A DNA stretch of 64,000 nt from Saccharomycopsis phalli (taxonomy: Eukaryota > Ascomycota > Saccharomycetes > Ascoideales > Saccharomycopsidaceae): assembly GCA_020342235.1 (NCBI GenBank), contig CP073215.1:868001-932000 (forward strand), read 5' to 3'. Below the pieces are notes generated by a model. That model had not been told where the DNA came from. It searched no databases and saw nothing but the letters and a program-made list of their open reading frames with translations. The translations under genes were made by a program, and so were the position numbers. Shown in pieces: positions 9,445-18,680 of the stretch. How positions within the stretch are numbered: the first letter of the stretch is position 1; every line of letters starts with the position of its first letter.

Positions 9445-10068
9445 TTGTTTATTTTTTCCTTAGAGCATAACATATAAATAAAGGTGAGTACATCCATGCA
9501 TCTTTCTTGCTGCAGCCCGCAATCCTTGCACCATCCCGTGCTCCTGTTGCTGTCAACCGCACAAACACTTTCCAGAATGCAAAATTTTCCTCCGGCGCTG
9601 CATCCTGTAATGCAGCTACTACCGCAAGTTGGAAACGTAACTACGTGAGGTTATCTATGTGTATTAATTGTTGCAAGGTGCGACTAAAAAATTTTCAAAC
9701 CCAAACCCATCCCACATGAAAAGTATATAAAAATGTGTTGCCATTGGCAACAGTTGTAAGCATGGTATAGCAATTGAGCGAGATAGAAATCTAGCGAGTA
9801 GCGAATCGACAGACGAATGTCTGGTGACTTGAGTCTGACGATGACGTGACTAATGGGGCGTGACTGATGGGACGTGACTGATGGGACGTGTCTGCTGATG
9901 ACGTAAGTCAGATGAGTCGTGAGTCAGAAAATAGGACGTAAGTCAGATGAGTCGTGAGTCAGACGAGTCGTGAGTCAGAATCATGTCAAGACCATCCAAG
10001 ATTATTTGCCATGCATCATTGCCATACATTACCATCCATTACCATTACATGCTGCTCCCTCATTCCAG
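9445..10068. other. Intergenic region upstream of AIM34
   Basis: About 620 bp between the AIM34 start and the 3' end of the CBM21 gene. It contains an A/T palindrome near 9687 and the bZIP-site-rich repeat array at 9833-9978 listed separately. No ORF of note and no RNA gene seen. Confidence 0.5.
9833..9978 (+). promoter_or_regulatory. Degenerate tandem array of bZIP-type sites
   Basis: Imperfect repeats of 10-20 bp built on GACGTGACTGATGG and AGATGAGTCGTGAGTCAG. They contain three exact TGAGTCA sites (9920-9926, 9955-9961, 9971-9977), the Gcn4/AP-1 core, and a TGACGTAA site at 9899-9906 (ATF/CREB core). The nearest downstream start codon is AIM34 (at 9444 on the minus strand), roughly 400-530 bp away; the other flank is the 3' end of the Glc7-subunit gene. 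Binding is inferred from the motif, not shown. Confidence 0.5.
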
Positions 10069-11388
10069 CTAATTCTTACCATTGTAAAAGCAGTAGTTCT
10101 TGACCAAGTCGCTGTACGACTGACGGCCAAAGGTACTCTCGGTAAGAGTACTCAAGGACGTGTTGGAAGCCCCCGCGTCATCGTCAAACGAGTATCGTGA
10201 CGGCGACAGCTTGAACCACACGTCGATTTCGCGATCTGGAAAGTATCGCGAAGGCCCGCTGTCCAAGAGATTATTCAAGATGGAAATGTTGGATTCGGAA
10301 ACCTGTTTGCGGTGCGTCCGCTTGGACGAGTGTTTAGTGAGTCGGATGCAATAGTTTGCATTGAAGTTGTTGTCCCAGTAGGTGTGGCTGTCTACCGAGT
10401 AGTTGAGGCAGAACTTGACGTTCAACTTCTTGCCGCGGCTGGCATTGAGCGAGTCCAAGTCCAAACGGAAGCTGAAACGATCGGTTGCGGAGGACACGGT
10501 ATCCTGGTAGTGGGCCTTGATCTCGGTGAAACTGGCCCAGTTGTTCAATGTCAACTTCACGATGACGTCCTTCTTGAACAGAAGATTCTTCACCAAGATA
10601 TTACCATCCAAATACTTCATGTCCCTGGACAGACCAGCTGCCAAGCGCACGTTCTCCAAGCGCACGTTCGATTCCCAGTCCTCGAAGCTCAACTGCTCAA
10701 AGTTGCAGCTTGCAATCTTCCAAAAGTGCCGCGACTTGTCGTCGTCGCTATCGTAGTTCACTGGGAATCCCGAGAACCGCAGCACTGGCGCATCGAAAAA
10801 CACATTGTCCTCGAGAGTGTCAAAATCCTCCTCCTCGCTGGACGGAGCTGCTGACACCGATAACGGCGTGTCGTGCTTGTTGAAGAAACACACGTTTTCC
10901 AAGCCCGTGGCTGGGAACTTGACCGACTTTTTGGAGGAGATTACTGGCATGGAATTCGATCGCGGGAACGGCTTGCGTTTCGAAAACGACGATTTGAGCA
11001 GCGCAGACGTCCCCGTAGGAGAGCTAGGCACGCTGCTGGTCTCCTGGCTGCTGTCGCCAAACCGCTCGTCCAACACAAACGTCGAGAGCGAGTCGCCGCT
11101 CTTTTTCCGCTCCAAGACCCGCCCGTTGATCAAGTGAGACACTGGGTTTGTGGCCCGTTTGCTGGCCTCCAACTCCAAGGACGATAACGACGAGCTGGAC
11201 GAGACGCTGTCGTGCCGAGGCGACATGTCATTGCTGGAAGTTTCGCGCGAGTCGAGGATCGTGCAATCGGACAAACACGATTCAGCCGACTCGTCGGCCA
11301 GCGGCTCGTCGGCCAGCGACCCGAGGGAGCCTGAGATGCGGAATATGGAAGGGAAGTAGTCGATGCTGGTGGTGACTGAACTGGTCAT
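10069..11388 (-). CDS. Glc7 (PP1) targeting subunit, GAC1/PIG family
   Basis: A 439-aa protein with the two hallmarks of glycogen-targeting PP1 subunits. An RVxF-type docking site KSVKFP lies at about 153-158 for binding Glc7. A CBM21 domain follows at about 230-350 (LENVRLAAG, VKNLLFKKDVIVKLTLNNW, DTVSSATDRFSFRLDLDSL, NVKFCLNYSVDSHTYWDNNFNANY). Such proteins bring Glc7 to glycogen synthase and promote glycogen storage. The N-terminal half is Ser-rich and disordered. The ATG at 11386-11388 is the first in frame. Whether it is the orthologue of GAC1 or of PIG1/PIG2 is not clear; it is shorter than S. cerevisiae Gac1. Stress-element-like AAGGGG motifs lie upstream at about 11849, 11880 and 12116. 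Confidence 0.85.
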   Translation of the reverse strand: MTSSVTTSIDYFPSIFRISGSLGSLADEPLADESAESCLSDCTILDSRETSSNDMSPRHDSVSSSSSLSSLELEASKRATNPVSHLINGRVLERKKSGDSLSTFVLDERFGDSSQETSSVPSSPTGTSALLKSSFSKRKPFPRSNSMPVISSKKSVKFPATGLENVCFFNKHDTPLSVSAAPSSEEEDFDTLEDNVFFDAPVLRFSGFPVNYDSDDDKSRHFWKIASCNFEQLSFEDWESNVRLENVRLAAGLSRDMKYLDGNILVKNLLFKKDVIVKLTLNNWASFTEIKAHYQDTVSSATDRFSFRLDLDSLNASRGKKLNVKFCLNYSVDSHTYWDNNFNANYCIRLTKHSSKRTHRKQVSESNISILNNLLDSGPSRYFPDREIDVWFKLSPSRYSFDDDAGASNTSLSTLTESTFGRQSYSDLVKNYCFYNGKN

Positions 11389-13494
11389 TAAACAGGAGGT
11401 GAGTATTATGTTTTGTGGTGCCAATGAGAGGATAGTAGTGGCCCTGGACGACAAAAGCGGAAGTTGGATCACCGAGGGCGAGATGTAAAAGTTGTGCAAA
11501 AGAGCTTATCGGCAACTGTGGAAACGGGAAAAATCAAGTATATATATTGCCCAGTGGAACAAAGAAAAATTAGCCATGTCTATGCTGTGGCCAGCTGCAG
11601 AATTTTGTTGTAGGCTGCAGACTTGAAATATACTTCTCCGAAAGCTGTAGTGCCAAGATGGGGTGATAACTGATCCGCTGCTAGGCAAACTCAACCTCAC
11701 CGAGGATCCTAACGTCACTGACTGCTCGGAAGTCTATCAGAATGGCCGGAGTCGCACCAGGCACGAAAAAACCGCGCGAAATTCGCCCACCAGCTCCATC
11801 TTCTCTGGGGAAGCGATTACATTTTCCTCTGCCCGCATCATTTTCCAAGGGGAACCTTAATCTAAACCTTAATTTTCCCAAGGGGTGGACTGAGATACAC
11901 TACGGCTGGCCACGAGAATTGGCCTTGTTGGTAGCATTTCTGTGTAGAAATGTCCCACCACCGCTCTTTTGGAGCCCATGGCGGGTCGCTGGCGGTGTAA
12001 ATTTCGAGGGTTTGCAGCGCACACTCATGCAAATTACCGAGGTTTGTTGGTACCATGGGTCCCAAAAAAAATCCAAATTGCTCGAGAAATGACAGCCAAC
12101 AATCGCGACCTGACAAGGGGCCATTGTCACCGTGAAGGAATATGCCCAATGGTTAATGCCTGGATCCTTTTTTGGCCAGCTGGCTATTTTCCCTAGTATG
12201 TTATCCTTACGTCTCAAGGCAGGCTGTCTCCGCTTATTAGACCTCCCCGCTACTCCTCTTTACAACCTTAATGCGGTACCCCGATCACCACTTTCGGTGT
12301 CGCTGAAACAATATCCCACCCTTTATTGGCATACGTAAATATTTGAGAATTCTGTGGAACGCTCGGCTCTTGTTTTAATTCTTTCATCTTCCGTTTATCT
12401 TTGCGTATCTTTCCCTGTTCATCTTTCTTTGTCCATTTTCCTTGTCCATTTTCCTTGTCCATCTTTCTTTGTCCATCTTTACCCTGTTCATCTCTACCCT
12501 GTCCATCTTTGCTTATCTTTCCCTGTCCATCTTCGCGTATCTTTCCCTGTCCATCTTTGCGTATCTTTGCCTGCCCATCGTTACGTATCTTTGCCTGTCC
12601 ATCTTCGCTCCGTAATCTTCTCTGCATCTGCTACATCCCTTATCGTCCACGTCTTCCACACTTTCTCGCTACACCCCGCCTGGCTGCGCCTTGGTCTATC
12701 GTGTAATCACCATGAAACAATGAATAATCACTACTTGAAATACTTGTATTGATTTACCTGGTTCTGGCATGCATGACATATGAATTTCTATATGCACCAG
12801 GGATTGATGTAATCGTCCAACTGCTTCGCTAAAGGCCCACTTGTTGGCTTATACTACAATCTCGCTTCCACCATTATATCTGAGCAACCTTATACCTTCT
12901 CCAAATAAACGTAATCTAAAGTATTCACCAAGGTCAATACTGTCTTACATACCCCTATTGTCTTCGGACACCGTGCGTCTACTGGGTTGCTCCACAGTTT
13001 ACTCGGTAACTCCGGAAATTATTGAGGACTCCTACAATACTCAACAAATTACATTGCCGCCTCAACTGTGTCAATTTAACGTTGATCCCTAAATTATAGT
13101 CACTTGATAATCACGTTCCCCTAGATTACATCACAACGCTAGTTAAACTCAAATGAAGCAACGCCCCATAACCTAGATGGTGCCCTCGTATCTTTATCCT
13201 CGTACCATATGTACCCGTCGTCTTGTATATAGATTAAAGGTTTCCTACATGCCTCGTATCGATTCTTGTCCTTTATTCACTAACGAGGAAACGCACGTAC
13301 ACAAATCATCGCCCTGTTGTGTTTGCGTGGATATGAAAAACACACTCCCGCTAAATTTTCAACACAGCCCTCCAATAGATTGTGCATCAATTGGCTTTAC
13401 CCCAGATTTATTTTTAGTCAACAGTTTTGCTTCTCCAATGCCAGGCTTAAAAAATTTTTTTTTTTTTCGCAATGCAGTCATGGCCCGCATGCAC
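11389..13494. other. Long intergenic region with pyrimidine minisatellite
   Basis: About 2.1 kb between divergent genes, the CBM21 protein (-) and HSP70 (+). It holds AAGGGG stress-type motifs at about 11849, 11880 and 12116, a pyrimidine-rich imperfect minisatellite at about 12395-12615 and a long T run near 13455-13467. Small ORFs of 80-130 codons occur on both strands but lack family features and codon bias. No RNA gene seen. Confidence 0.5.
12395..12615 (+). repeat. Imperfect pyrimidine-rich minisatellite
   Basis: About ten diverged copies of a 14-28-bp unit around TTTCCCTGTCCATCTTTG, with variants such as TTTCCTTGTCCA and CGTATCTTTGCCTG. Copies differ by several bases, so the array is old or under no constraint. 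It is open in several frames (giving KDGQGKIR-like peptides on the minus strand) but these look like repeat by-products. Confidence 0.75.
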
Positions 13495-13694
13495 CGACAT
13501 CCAACAATCTGCTTATATAAGTATGTTGATTTGCTTAGTCAGTGATATTTTTTTGACAATCTTGACCAGCAGGGCACGTGTTCAATTTCACGTGTCGACA
13601 TCCAACAGTCCGCTTATATAAGCATATTATTTTGCTTAGTCAGTGAAATATTTTGACAATCCTGAGTAACGGTGCACGTGTTCAGTTGCACGTG
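13495..13694 (+). promoter_or_regulatory. Tandemly duplicated ~100-bp promoter module of HSP70
   Basis: Copy A (13495-13594) and copy B (13596-13694) share the same order: CGACATCCAACA, a palindromic CTTATATAAG, TTGCTTAGTCAGTGA, TTTTGACAAT, then two CACGTG boxes. The boxes lie at 13575-13580 and 13589-13594 in copy A and at 13675-13680 and 13689-13694 in copy B, exactly 100 bp apart. The copies differ at roughly one base in six. They lie 160-360 bp before the HSP70 ATG and directly upstream of its HSE. Confidence 0.8.
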
Positions 13695-13701
13695 TTCGTG
13701 T

Positions 13702-13739
13702 GGAATCTTGTAGAACTTCATAGAAACCCATGGAACATT
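13702..13739 (+). promoter_or_regulatory. Heat-shock element of HSP70 gene
   Basis: Four GAA triplets begin at 13703, 13713, 13723 and 13733, exactly 10 bp apart, with TTG/TCA-type half-sites in the intervening 5-bp steps. This is a gapped or step-type HSE, the expected binding site of the trimeric Hsf1 factor, about 115-150 bp before the start codon. A TATA-like CTATTTAAGTATAA lies near 13770. Confidence 0.85.
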
Positions 13740-13853
13740 GGGGAGGCACGACAAAATGCAGCTGAAAACTATTTAAGTATAAGTTTCGCAAATTTTCAAA
13801 TTTTCTTTCTTCACATCCTACATTTCACAAGAAATTAACATAATCTTGAAAAA

Positions 13854-15791
13854 ATGTCAAAAGCTGTTGGTATTGATTTAGGTACTACCTATTCTTGTGT
13901 CGCTCACTTCTCTAATGACAGAGTTGAGATCATTGCAAACGACCAAGGTAACAGAACCACCCCTTCTTTTGTTGCATTCACCGACTCCGAGCGTTTGATT
14001 GGTGATGCTGCTAAGAACCAAGCTGCTATGAACCCAGCCAACACTGTCTTCGACGCCAAGCGTTTGATTGGTAGAAAATTCACCGACCCAGAAGTCCAGG
14101 GTGACATCAAGCACTTCCCATTCAAGGTCGTTGACAAGAGTGGTAAGCCACAAATCCAGGTCGAGTTCAAGGGTGAGACCAAGGTCTTCACTCCAGAAGA
14201 AGTTTCTTCTATGATCTTGACCAAGATGAAGGAGACTGCCGAGTCTTTCTTGGGTACCGAAGTTAAGGACGCTGTCATCACTGTGCCAGCTTACTTCAAC
14301 GACTCCCAGAGACAAGCCACCAAGGATGCTGGTTTGATTTCCGGTCTTAACGTTTTGAGAATCATCAACGAGCCAACCGCCGCTGCCATTGCTTACGGTT
14401 TGGACAAGAAGGATGAGGGCGAGAAGAACGTCTTGATCTTCGACTTGGGTGGAGGAACCTTTGATGTTTCCTTGTTGTCCATTGAGGACGGTATCTTCGA
14501 AGTCAAGGCTACTGCTGGTGACACTCACTTGGGTGGTGAAGATTTCGACAACAGATTGGTGAACCACTTCATCCAGGAATTCAAGAGAAAGAACAAGAAG
14601 GACTTGTCCGGTAACCAGAGAGCTTTGAGAAGATTGAGAACTGCTTGTGAGAGAGCCAAGAGAACTTTGTCTTCCTCTGCTCAAACCTCCGTCGAGATTG
14701 ACTCTTTGTTCGAGGGTATTGACTTTTACACCTCCATCACCAGAGCCAGATTTGAGGAGTTGTGTGGTGACTTGTTCAGATCTACCCTTGACCCAGTTGA
14801 GAAGGTCTTGAAGGACTCCAAGATTGACAAGTCTTCTGTCCACGAGATTGTTCTTGTCGGTGGTTCCACCAGAATTCCAAAGGTCCAGAAGTTGGTCTCT
14901 GACTTCTTCAACGGAAAGGAGCCAAACAGATCCATCAACCCAGATGAGGCTGTTGCTTACGGTGCTGCTGTCCAGGCTGCTATCTTGACTGGTGACAGCT
15001 CTTCCAAGACTCAGGACTTGTTGTTGTTGGATGTTGCTCCATTGTCCTTGGGTATTGAGACTGCCGGTGGTGTCATGACCAAGTTGATTCCAAGAAACTC
15101 TACCATCCCAACCAAGAAGTCTGAGACTTTCTCTACCTACGCTGACAACCAACCAGGTGTGTTGATCCAGGTGTACGAGGGTGAGAGAACCAAGACCAAG
15201 GACAACAACTTGTTGGGTAAGTTTGAGTTGTCTGGTATCCCACCAGCACCAAGAGGTGTCCCACAAATCGAAGTCACCTTTGACATCGACGCCAACGGTA
15301 TCTTGAACGTGTCTGCCGTTGAGAAGGGTACCGGTAAGACCAACAAGATCACCATCACCAACGACAAGGGTAGATTGTCCAAGGAGGACATTGAGAGAAT
15401 GGTCTCCGAGGCTGAGAAGTTCAAGGAGGACGACGAGAAGGAGGCTGACAGAATTGCCTCTAAGAACGGCCTTGAGTCCTACTCTTACTCGTTGAAGAAC
15501 ACCATCTCCGAGGCTAACTTCAAGGAGAAGGTTGACGCTGCTGACTTGGAGACCTTGACCAAGGCTATCGACGAGACCATTGAATGGTTGGACTCTAACA
15601 CCACTGCCACCACCGAGGAGTTTAAGGACAAGCAAAAGGAGTTGGAGGGTGTCTCCAACCCAATCATGACTAAATTCTACCAAGCCGGAGGTGCCCCAGG
15701 TGCCGCCCCAGGTGGAGCTCCAGGTGGATTCCCAGGTGCTGGTGCCGAGGCTCCAGGTAACGACGGACCAACTGTTGAGGAGGTTGACTAA
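13854..15791 (+). CDS. SSA1: Cytosolic Hsp70 chaperone, SSA type
   Basis: A 645-aa Hsp70, full length for the cytosolic SSA class. The ATPase domain (1-380) shows [12 protein letters not shown] at the N-terminus, [28 protein letters not shown] and [12 protein letters not shown]. The substrate-binding domain and helical lid follow, then a GGAPG-rich linker and the C-terminal EEVD that docks TPR co-chaperones. It refolds proteins, assists import and translocation and controls Hsf1. Codon use (TTG, GGT, AGA, GCC/GCT) is far more biased than neighbours and no CTG codon is seen, as expected for a very highly expressed gene. HSE and duplicated E-box module lie upstream. Which SSA paralogue it matches cannot be decided. 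Confidence 0.97.
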   Translation: MSKAVGIDLGTTYSCVAHFSNDRVEIIANDQGNRTTPSFVAFTDSERLIGDAAKNQAAMNPANTVFDAKRLIGRKFTDPEVQGDIKHFPFKVVDKSGKPQIQVEFKGETKVFTPEEVSSMILTKMKETAESFLGTEVKDAVITVPAYFNDSQRQATKDAGLISGLNVLRIINEPTAAAIAYGLDKKDEGEKNVLIFDLGGGTFDVSLLSIEDGIFEVKATAGDTHLGGEDFDNRLVNHFIQEFKRKNKKDLSGNQRALRRLRTACERAKRTLSSSAQTSVEIDSLFEGIDFYTSITRARFEELCGDLFRSTLDPVEKVLKDSKIDKSSVHEIVLVGGSTRIPKVQKLVSDFFNGKEPNRSINPDEAVAYGAAVQAAILTGDSSSKTQDLLLLDVAPLSLGIETAGGVMTKLIPRNSTIPTKKSETFSTYADNQPGVLIQVYEGERTKTKDNNLLGKFELSGIPPAPRGVPQIEVTFDIDANGILNVSAVEKGTGKTNKITITNDKGRLSKEDIERMVSEAEKFKEDDEKEADRIASKNGLESYSYSLKNTISEANFKEKVDAADLETLTKAIDETIEWLDSNTTATTEEFKDKQKELEGVSNPIMTKFYQAGGAPGAAPGGAPGGFPGAGAEAPGNDGPTVEEVD

Positions 15792-15937
15792 TCATGACCT
15801 GTGTATACATTATCGCCTAATATATTCTATTATAGATTGCAACTGTAGTATTGTCGCTGCCCTATTATTCTACTCATGTCCGCTGTTTGAATTCCCATTG
15901 TTTGAGACAACCGCTATTCCAGCCGTCTATATATAAA

Positions 15938-17023
15938 CTATGACTTTTTACTCTTCTTCACGCCCTTTAGCATATTAGGGCCCTTTCGTTTCTTCACCGA
16001 CGTCGAAAGATCATTCACTGGTGTTTCTGCTTTTCCATCCACTGACTGTGCCACTTCTTGAAGCAAACCCTTCATAATCAACTCCTTCTGCTCCTCTAGC
16101 GGATCTTTACTCAAATCATCCACCCTGTCTCTCAATTCCCGCACAAGGGACTTCTTTTCCTCCTCGTCCTTCTCTGGGTTTTTTTCAATCGCCTCAATCG
16201 CCAAATTAGTATACTCAATGGCTTGCTTTCTCGATTCTCCTTGGTCCTCCACAAACTCCAATGCCAATGACATTTTATAATACGTCTCGCTGATCAACGA
16301 CGAAAACTCCTTGTATATTTCTTTTCTCAACTGGAGACATTCGTTCAAGTCGGCGTATGCCTGCAGATAATTTTCAGCCTCGAGCGACACTTCTCCAAGC
16401 AAGTCATATGTCTGGGACAATTTCACTTTGATTGATAAAGCTCCCTCCGTCGGGACGTCCTTGTCATTTATTTTTTCGGTACTCTCGGTATCATTCTGCT
16501 CATCCAACTGCTTTTTGAATAAAGATCTAGCCACATCTAAAATATTCCACGCAAACTCAAAGTCAGTTTCCTCCTGTTCTTCGTCTTCACTGTCGCTGCT
16601 TTCTGCTGTTTCATTGTCCTTTTCTTTTCCTTTTTCCTTTTCTTCCTCTTCCTTTTCTTCCTCCTCCTCCTCCTCCTCCTCTTCATCTTCATCTTCTATT
16701 AATTGATTATTGTCAAATTGAAATCTACCATCTGCAACCTCTTCTTGAGCCCCGCTTTCCTCCTTTTGTGTCTCACTTTTCGTCTCCTTTTCCGCCTGAT
16801 CACTCTTCATCCCACCCAAAACTTCAGACTTGTCCACTGCCAATTGGAACAAGGATGTTCCATATAAAAGCAATAAATCAGCATTGTCCTGCCCTTCAGT
16901 CTCTTCGCTAAAGAGCTCACACGCCTGGCCATAAACCTCTGACGAATGCTCAAAGTCTTTCTGTGCATAGTACTTTGAGCCCTCGGCCAACAACTCTTTA
17001 ACCTTGTCAGATACTTCACTCAT
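15938..17023 (-). CDS. HIF1: Histone chaperone Hif1/NASP family
   Basis: A 361-aa SHNi-TPR protein. The N-terminal TPR (KVKELLAEGSKYYAQKDFEHSSEVYGQACELF), a long acidic insert (about 120-170, many consecutive Glu) and two further TPRs (FEFAWNILDVARSLF; YDLLGEVSLEAENYLQAYADLNECLQL; SETYYKMSLALEFV) follow the NASP/Hif1 order. It ends in a basic Lys-rich tail (KKRKGPNMLKGVKKSKK), likely a nuclear signal. Hif1 works with the Hat1-Hat2 acetyltransferase to carry new H3-H4. Start: ATG at 17021-17023; an upstream in-frame ATG at 17072-17074 would overlap the region needed by CDC3 and add a non-conserved peptide. It shares a 54-bp promoter with CDC3 holding an MCB box. Confidence 0.88.
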   Translation of the reverse strand: MSEVSDKVKELLAEGSKYYAQKDFEHSSEVYGQACELFSEETEGQDNADLLLLYGTSLFQLAVDKSEVLGGMKSDQAEKETKSETQKEESGAQEEVADGRFQFDNNQLIEDEDEEEEEEEEEEKEEEEKEKGKEKDNETAESSDSEDEEQEETDFEFAWNILDVARSLFKKQLDEQNDTESTEKINDKDVPTEGALSIKVKLSQTYDLLGEVSLEAENYLQAYADLNECLQLRKEIYKEFSSLISETYYKMSLALEFVEDQGESRKQAIEYTNLAIEAIEKNPEKDEEEKKSLVRELRDRVDDLSKDPLEEQKELIMKGLLQEVAQSVDGKAETPVNDLSTSVKKRKGPNMLKGVKKSKKS

Positions 17024-17024
17024 T

Positions 17025-17030
17025 ACGCGT
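17025..17030. promoter_or_regulatory. MCB box (ACGCGT) in HIF1/CDC3 bidirectional promoter
   Basis: A perfect MluI cell-cycle box, the MBF target of G1/S genes, sits in the 54 bp between the start codons of HIF1 (-) and CDC3 (+). A histone chaperone and a septin are both plausible G1/S genes. One site alone is weak evidence, since ACGCGT also occurs by chance. Confidence 0.5.
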
Positions 17031-17077
17031 ATCAGACGCCAAACAAGAAAAAAATCGCTGCCTATACCTGACATCAC

Positions 17078-18628
17078 ATGACGTGTCCGGGTAAGTACTG
17101 TTTTCAGGATCGCAACTCCTGTGCATTGTTTCAGCTATTTGCATGTGGTTTCACCTGCAAGTCTGCAATACCTAGTATTGTTAGTTTTTGTGTTCGTGTT
17201 ATCTTGGGTACAATTTTCATCTCTACCATCCTGTGTAACAATGGCTTTAGGTATGTTTGTTTGTCAAAGAAAAGAGAAAATGCGCTAACCAGTATAGTTG
17301 AAAGTCAACAACCAGATGTCAGCTCTGATTCATCAGTGGTTTATGAGAACACTGAAACTGTTAAGGAAACTGCCAGAACTGCCAGTCCAACCAATATCAC
17401 TTCTGAGGTGAAAATCATCAGACGGAAGTTGAACGACTACGTGGGATTTGCCAACTTGCCTAAGCAATGGCACAGAAAGTCCATCAGACGAGGCTTCAAC
17501 TTCAACTTTTTTATTGTTGGTGAGGGTGGATTAGGGAAATCCACCTTGGTAAACACGTTATTTTCCCGTCAACTATACCCAACCAAGGCTTCTAGAGACC
17601 CTAGTGCAGAGAAGCCTAGCTCTGTAAGCATCGAGACTGTTTCTGCTGACATTGAGGAAAATGGTGTCAAGTTGAACTTGACAGTTATTGATGCGCCAGG
17701 GTTTGGTGATGCCATCAACAACTCTCTTTCTTGGGAACCGATCTTGGATGAGATCAACTCGCGGTTCGACCAGTACTTGGAGGCCGAGAACAAGGTTAAC
17801 CGGACTACCATCACCGATAACCGGGTTCATGCCTTGATTTACTTTATCGAGCCAACTGGCCACTCCTTGAAGCCGTTGGACATCACATTCATGAAGAAGG
17901 TGCACACAAAGGTGAATTTGATCCCTGTCATTGCCAAGTCCGACACTTTAACCGAAGAAGAAATTGCAGACTTTAAGCAACGCATCCTCGAAGACATCTC
18001 TACCCAGGGTATTAATATCTTCCGTCCACCTACTTACGAGAAGGACGACGAGGAAACAATCTTAGGCTGTCAAGAATTAATGTCTCGTATTCCATTTGCT
18101 GTGGTCGGATCTACTGATGAGGTCACCAATAAGGAAGGTGCCACTGTCCGGGGCCGAAAGTACCCATGGGGTGTTATCGAAGTGGACAACGAGAACCACT
18201 GTGATTTCGGACGGTTGCGCCAGTTGTTGATCCGTGACTACTTGGAGGAGTTGCGTGAGACCACTGCCAAGAAGTTGTATGAAAATTACCGGACCGAAAA
18301 GTTGCACGGTATGGGTATCGAGCAGGACAGCACTGTGTTCAAGGAGTTTGATCCATTGTTGAAGCAGGAAGAGGAGAGAGCGTTACACGAGGCCAAGTTG
18401 GCGAAGATGGAGGCCGAGATGAAGGCGGTGTTTCAGCAGAAGGTCAATGAGAAGGAGAAGAAGTTGCAAAAGTCCGAGGCGGAATTGTTTACCCGCCACA
18501 AGGACATGAAGGAGAAGTTGTTGAAACAGGTAAAGTTATTGGAGGATAAGAAGAATGCGTTGGAAAATTCCTCTGGTGCACACGACAACGGGCCAAGTCA
18601 AAAGGGCCGTAAAGGTTTCTTGCGTTGA
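17078..18628 (+). CDS. CDC3: Septin CDC3 (spliced)
   Basis: Exons 17078-17090 and 17298-18628 encode 447 aa. The intron (17091-17297, 207 nt) has GTAAGT, branch GCTAAC at 17284-17289 and ends TATAG; the nearer AG at 17291-17292 would give an immediate stop. The spliced start reads MTCPVESQQPD. The body matches Cdc3: IRRKLNDYVGFANLPKQWHRKSIRRGF, P-loop GEGGLGKST, DAPGFGD (G3), AKSDTL (G4) and the septin unique element (WGVIEVDNENHCDF), then a C-terminal coiled coil (about 375-430). Septins form filaments at the bud neck. The intron has no in-frame stop and its length is a multiple of three, so an unspliced mRNA would also be translatable (see findings). Confidence 0.9.
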   Translation: MTCPGKYCFQDRNSCALFQLFACGFTCKSAIPSIVSFCVRVILGTIFISTILCNNGFRYVCLSKKRENALTSIVESQQPDVSSDSSVVYENTETVKETARTASPTNITSEVKIIRRKLNDYVGFANLPKQWHRKSIRRGFNFNFFIVGEGGLGKSTLVNTLFSRQLYPTKASRDPSAEKPSSVSIETVSADIEENGVKLNLTVIDAPGFGDAINNSLSWEPILDEINSRFDQYLEAENKVNRTTITDNRVHALIYFIEPTGHSLKPLDITFMKKVHTKVNLIPVIAKSDTLTEEEIADFKQRILEDISTQGINIFRPPTYEKDDEETILGCQELMSRIPFAVVGSTDEVTNKEGATVRGRKYPWGVIEVDNENHCDFGRLRQLLIRDYLEELRETTAKKLYENYRTEKLHGMGIEQDSTVFKEFDPLLKQEEERALHEAKLAKMEAEMKAVFQQKVNEKEKKLQKSEAELFTRHKDMKEKLLKQVKLLEDKKNALENSSGAHDNGPSQKGRKGFLR

Positions 18629-18680
18629 AAGTTTAGTGGTTACTAATCTCGTTATTTTATTCTAAGCTCTCTATAATAAG

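Noticed and set aside
11742-12092. 116-codon ORF upstream of the CBM21 gene
   Set aside because: Starts with ATG but has no recognisable domain, poor codon bias and lies in an AAGGGG-rich promoter region.
13878-15683. 601-codon open frame antisense to the HSP70 gene
   Set aside because: Known by-product of the biased codons of Hsp70 genes. The sense frame is a perfect Hsp70; the antisense product is low-complexity (Leu/Val/Gly-rich) and matches nothing.
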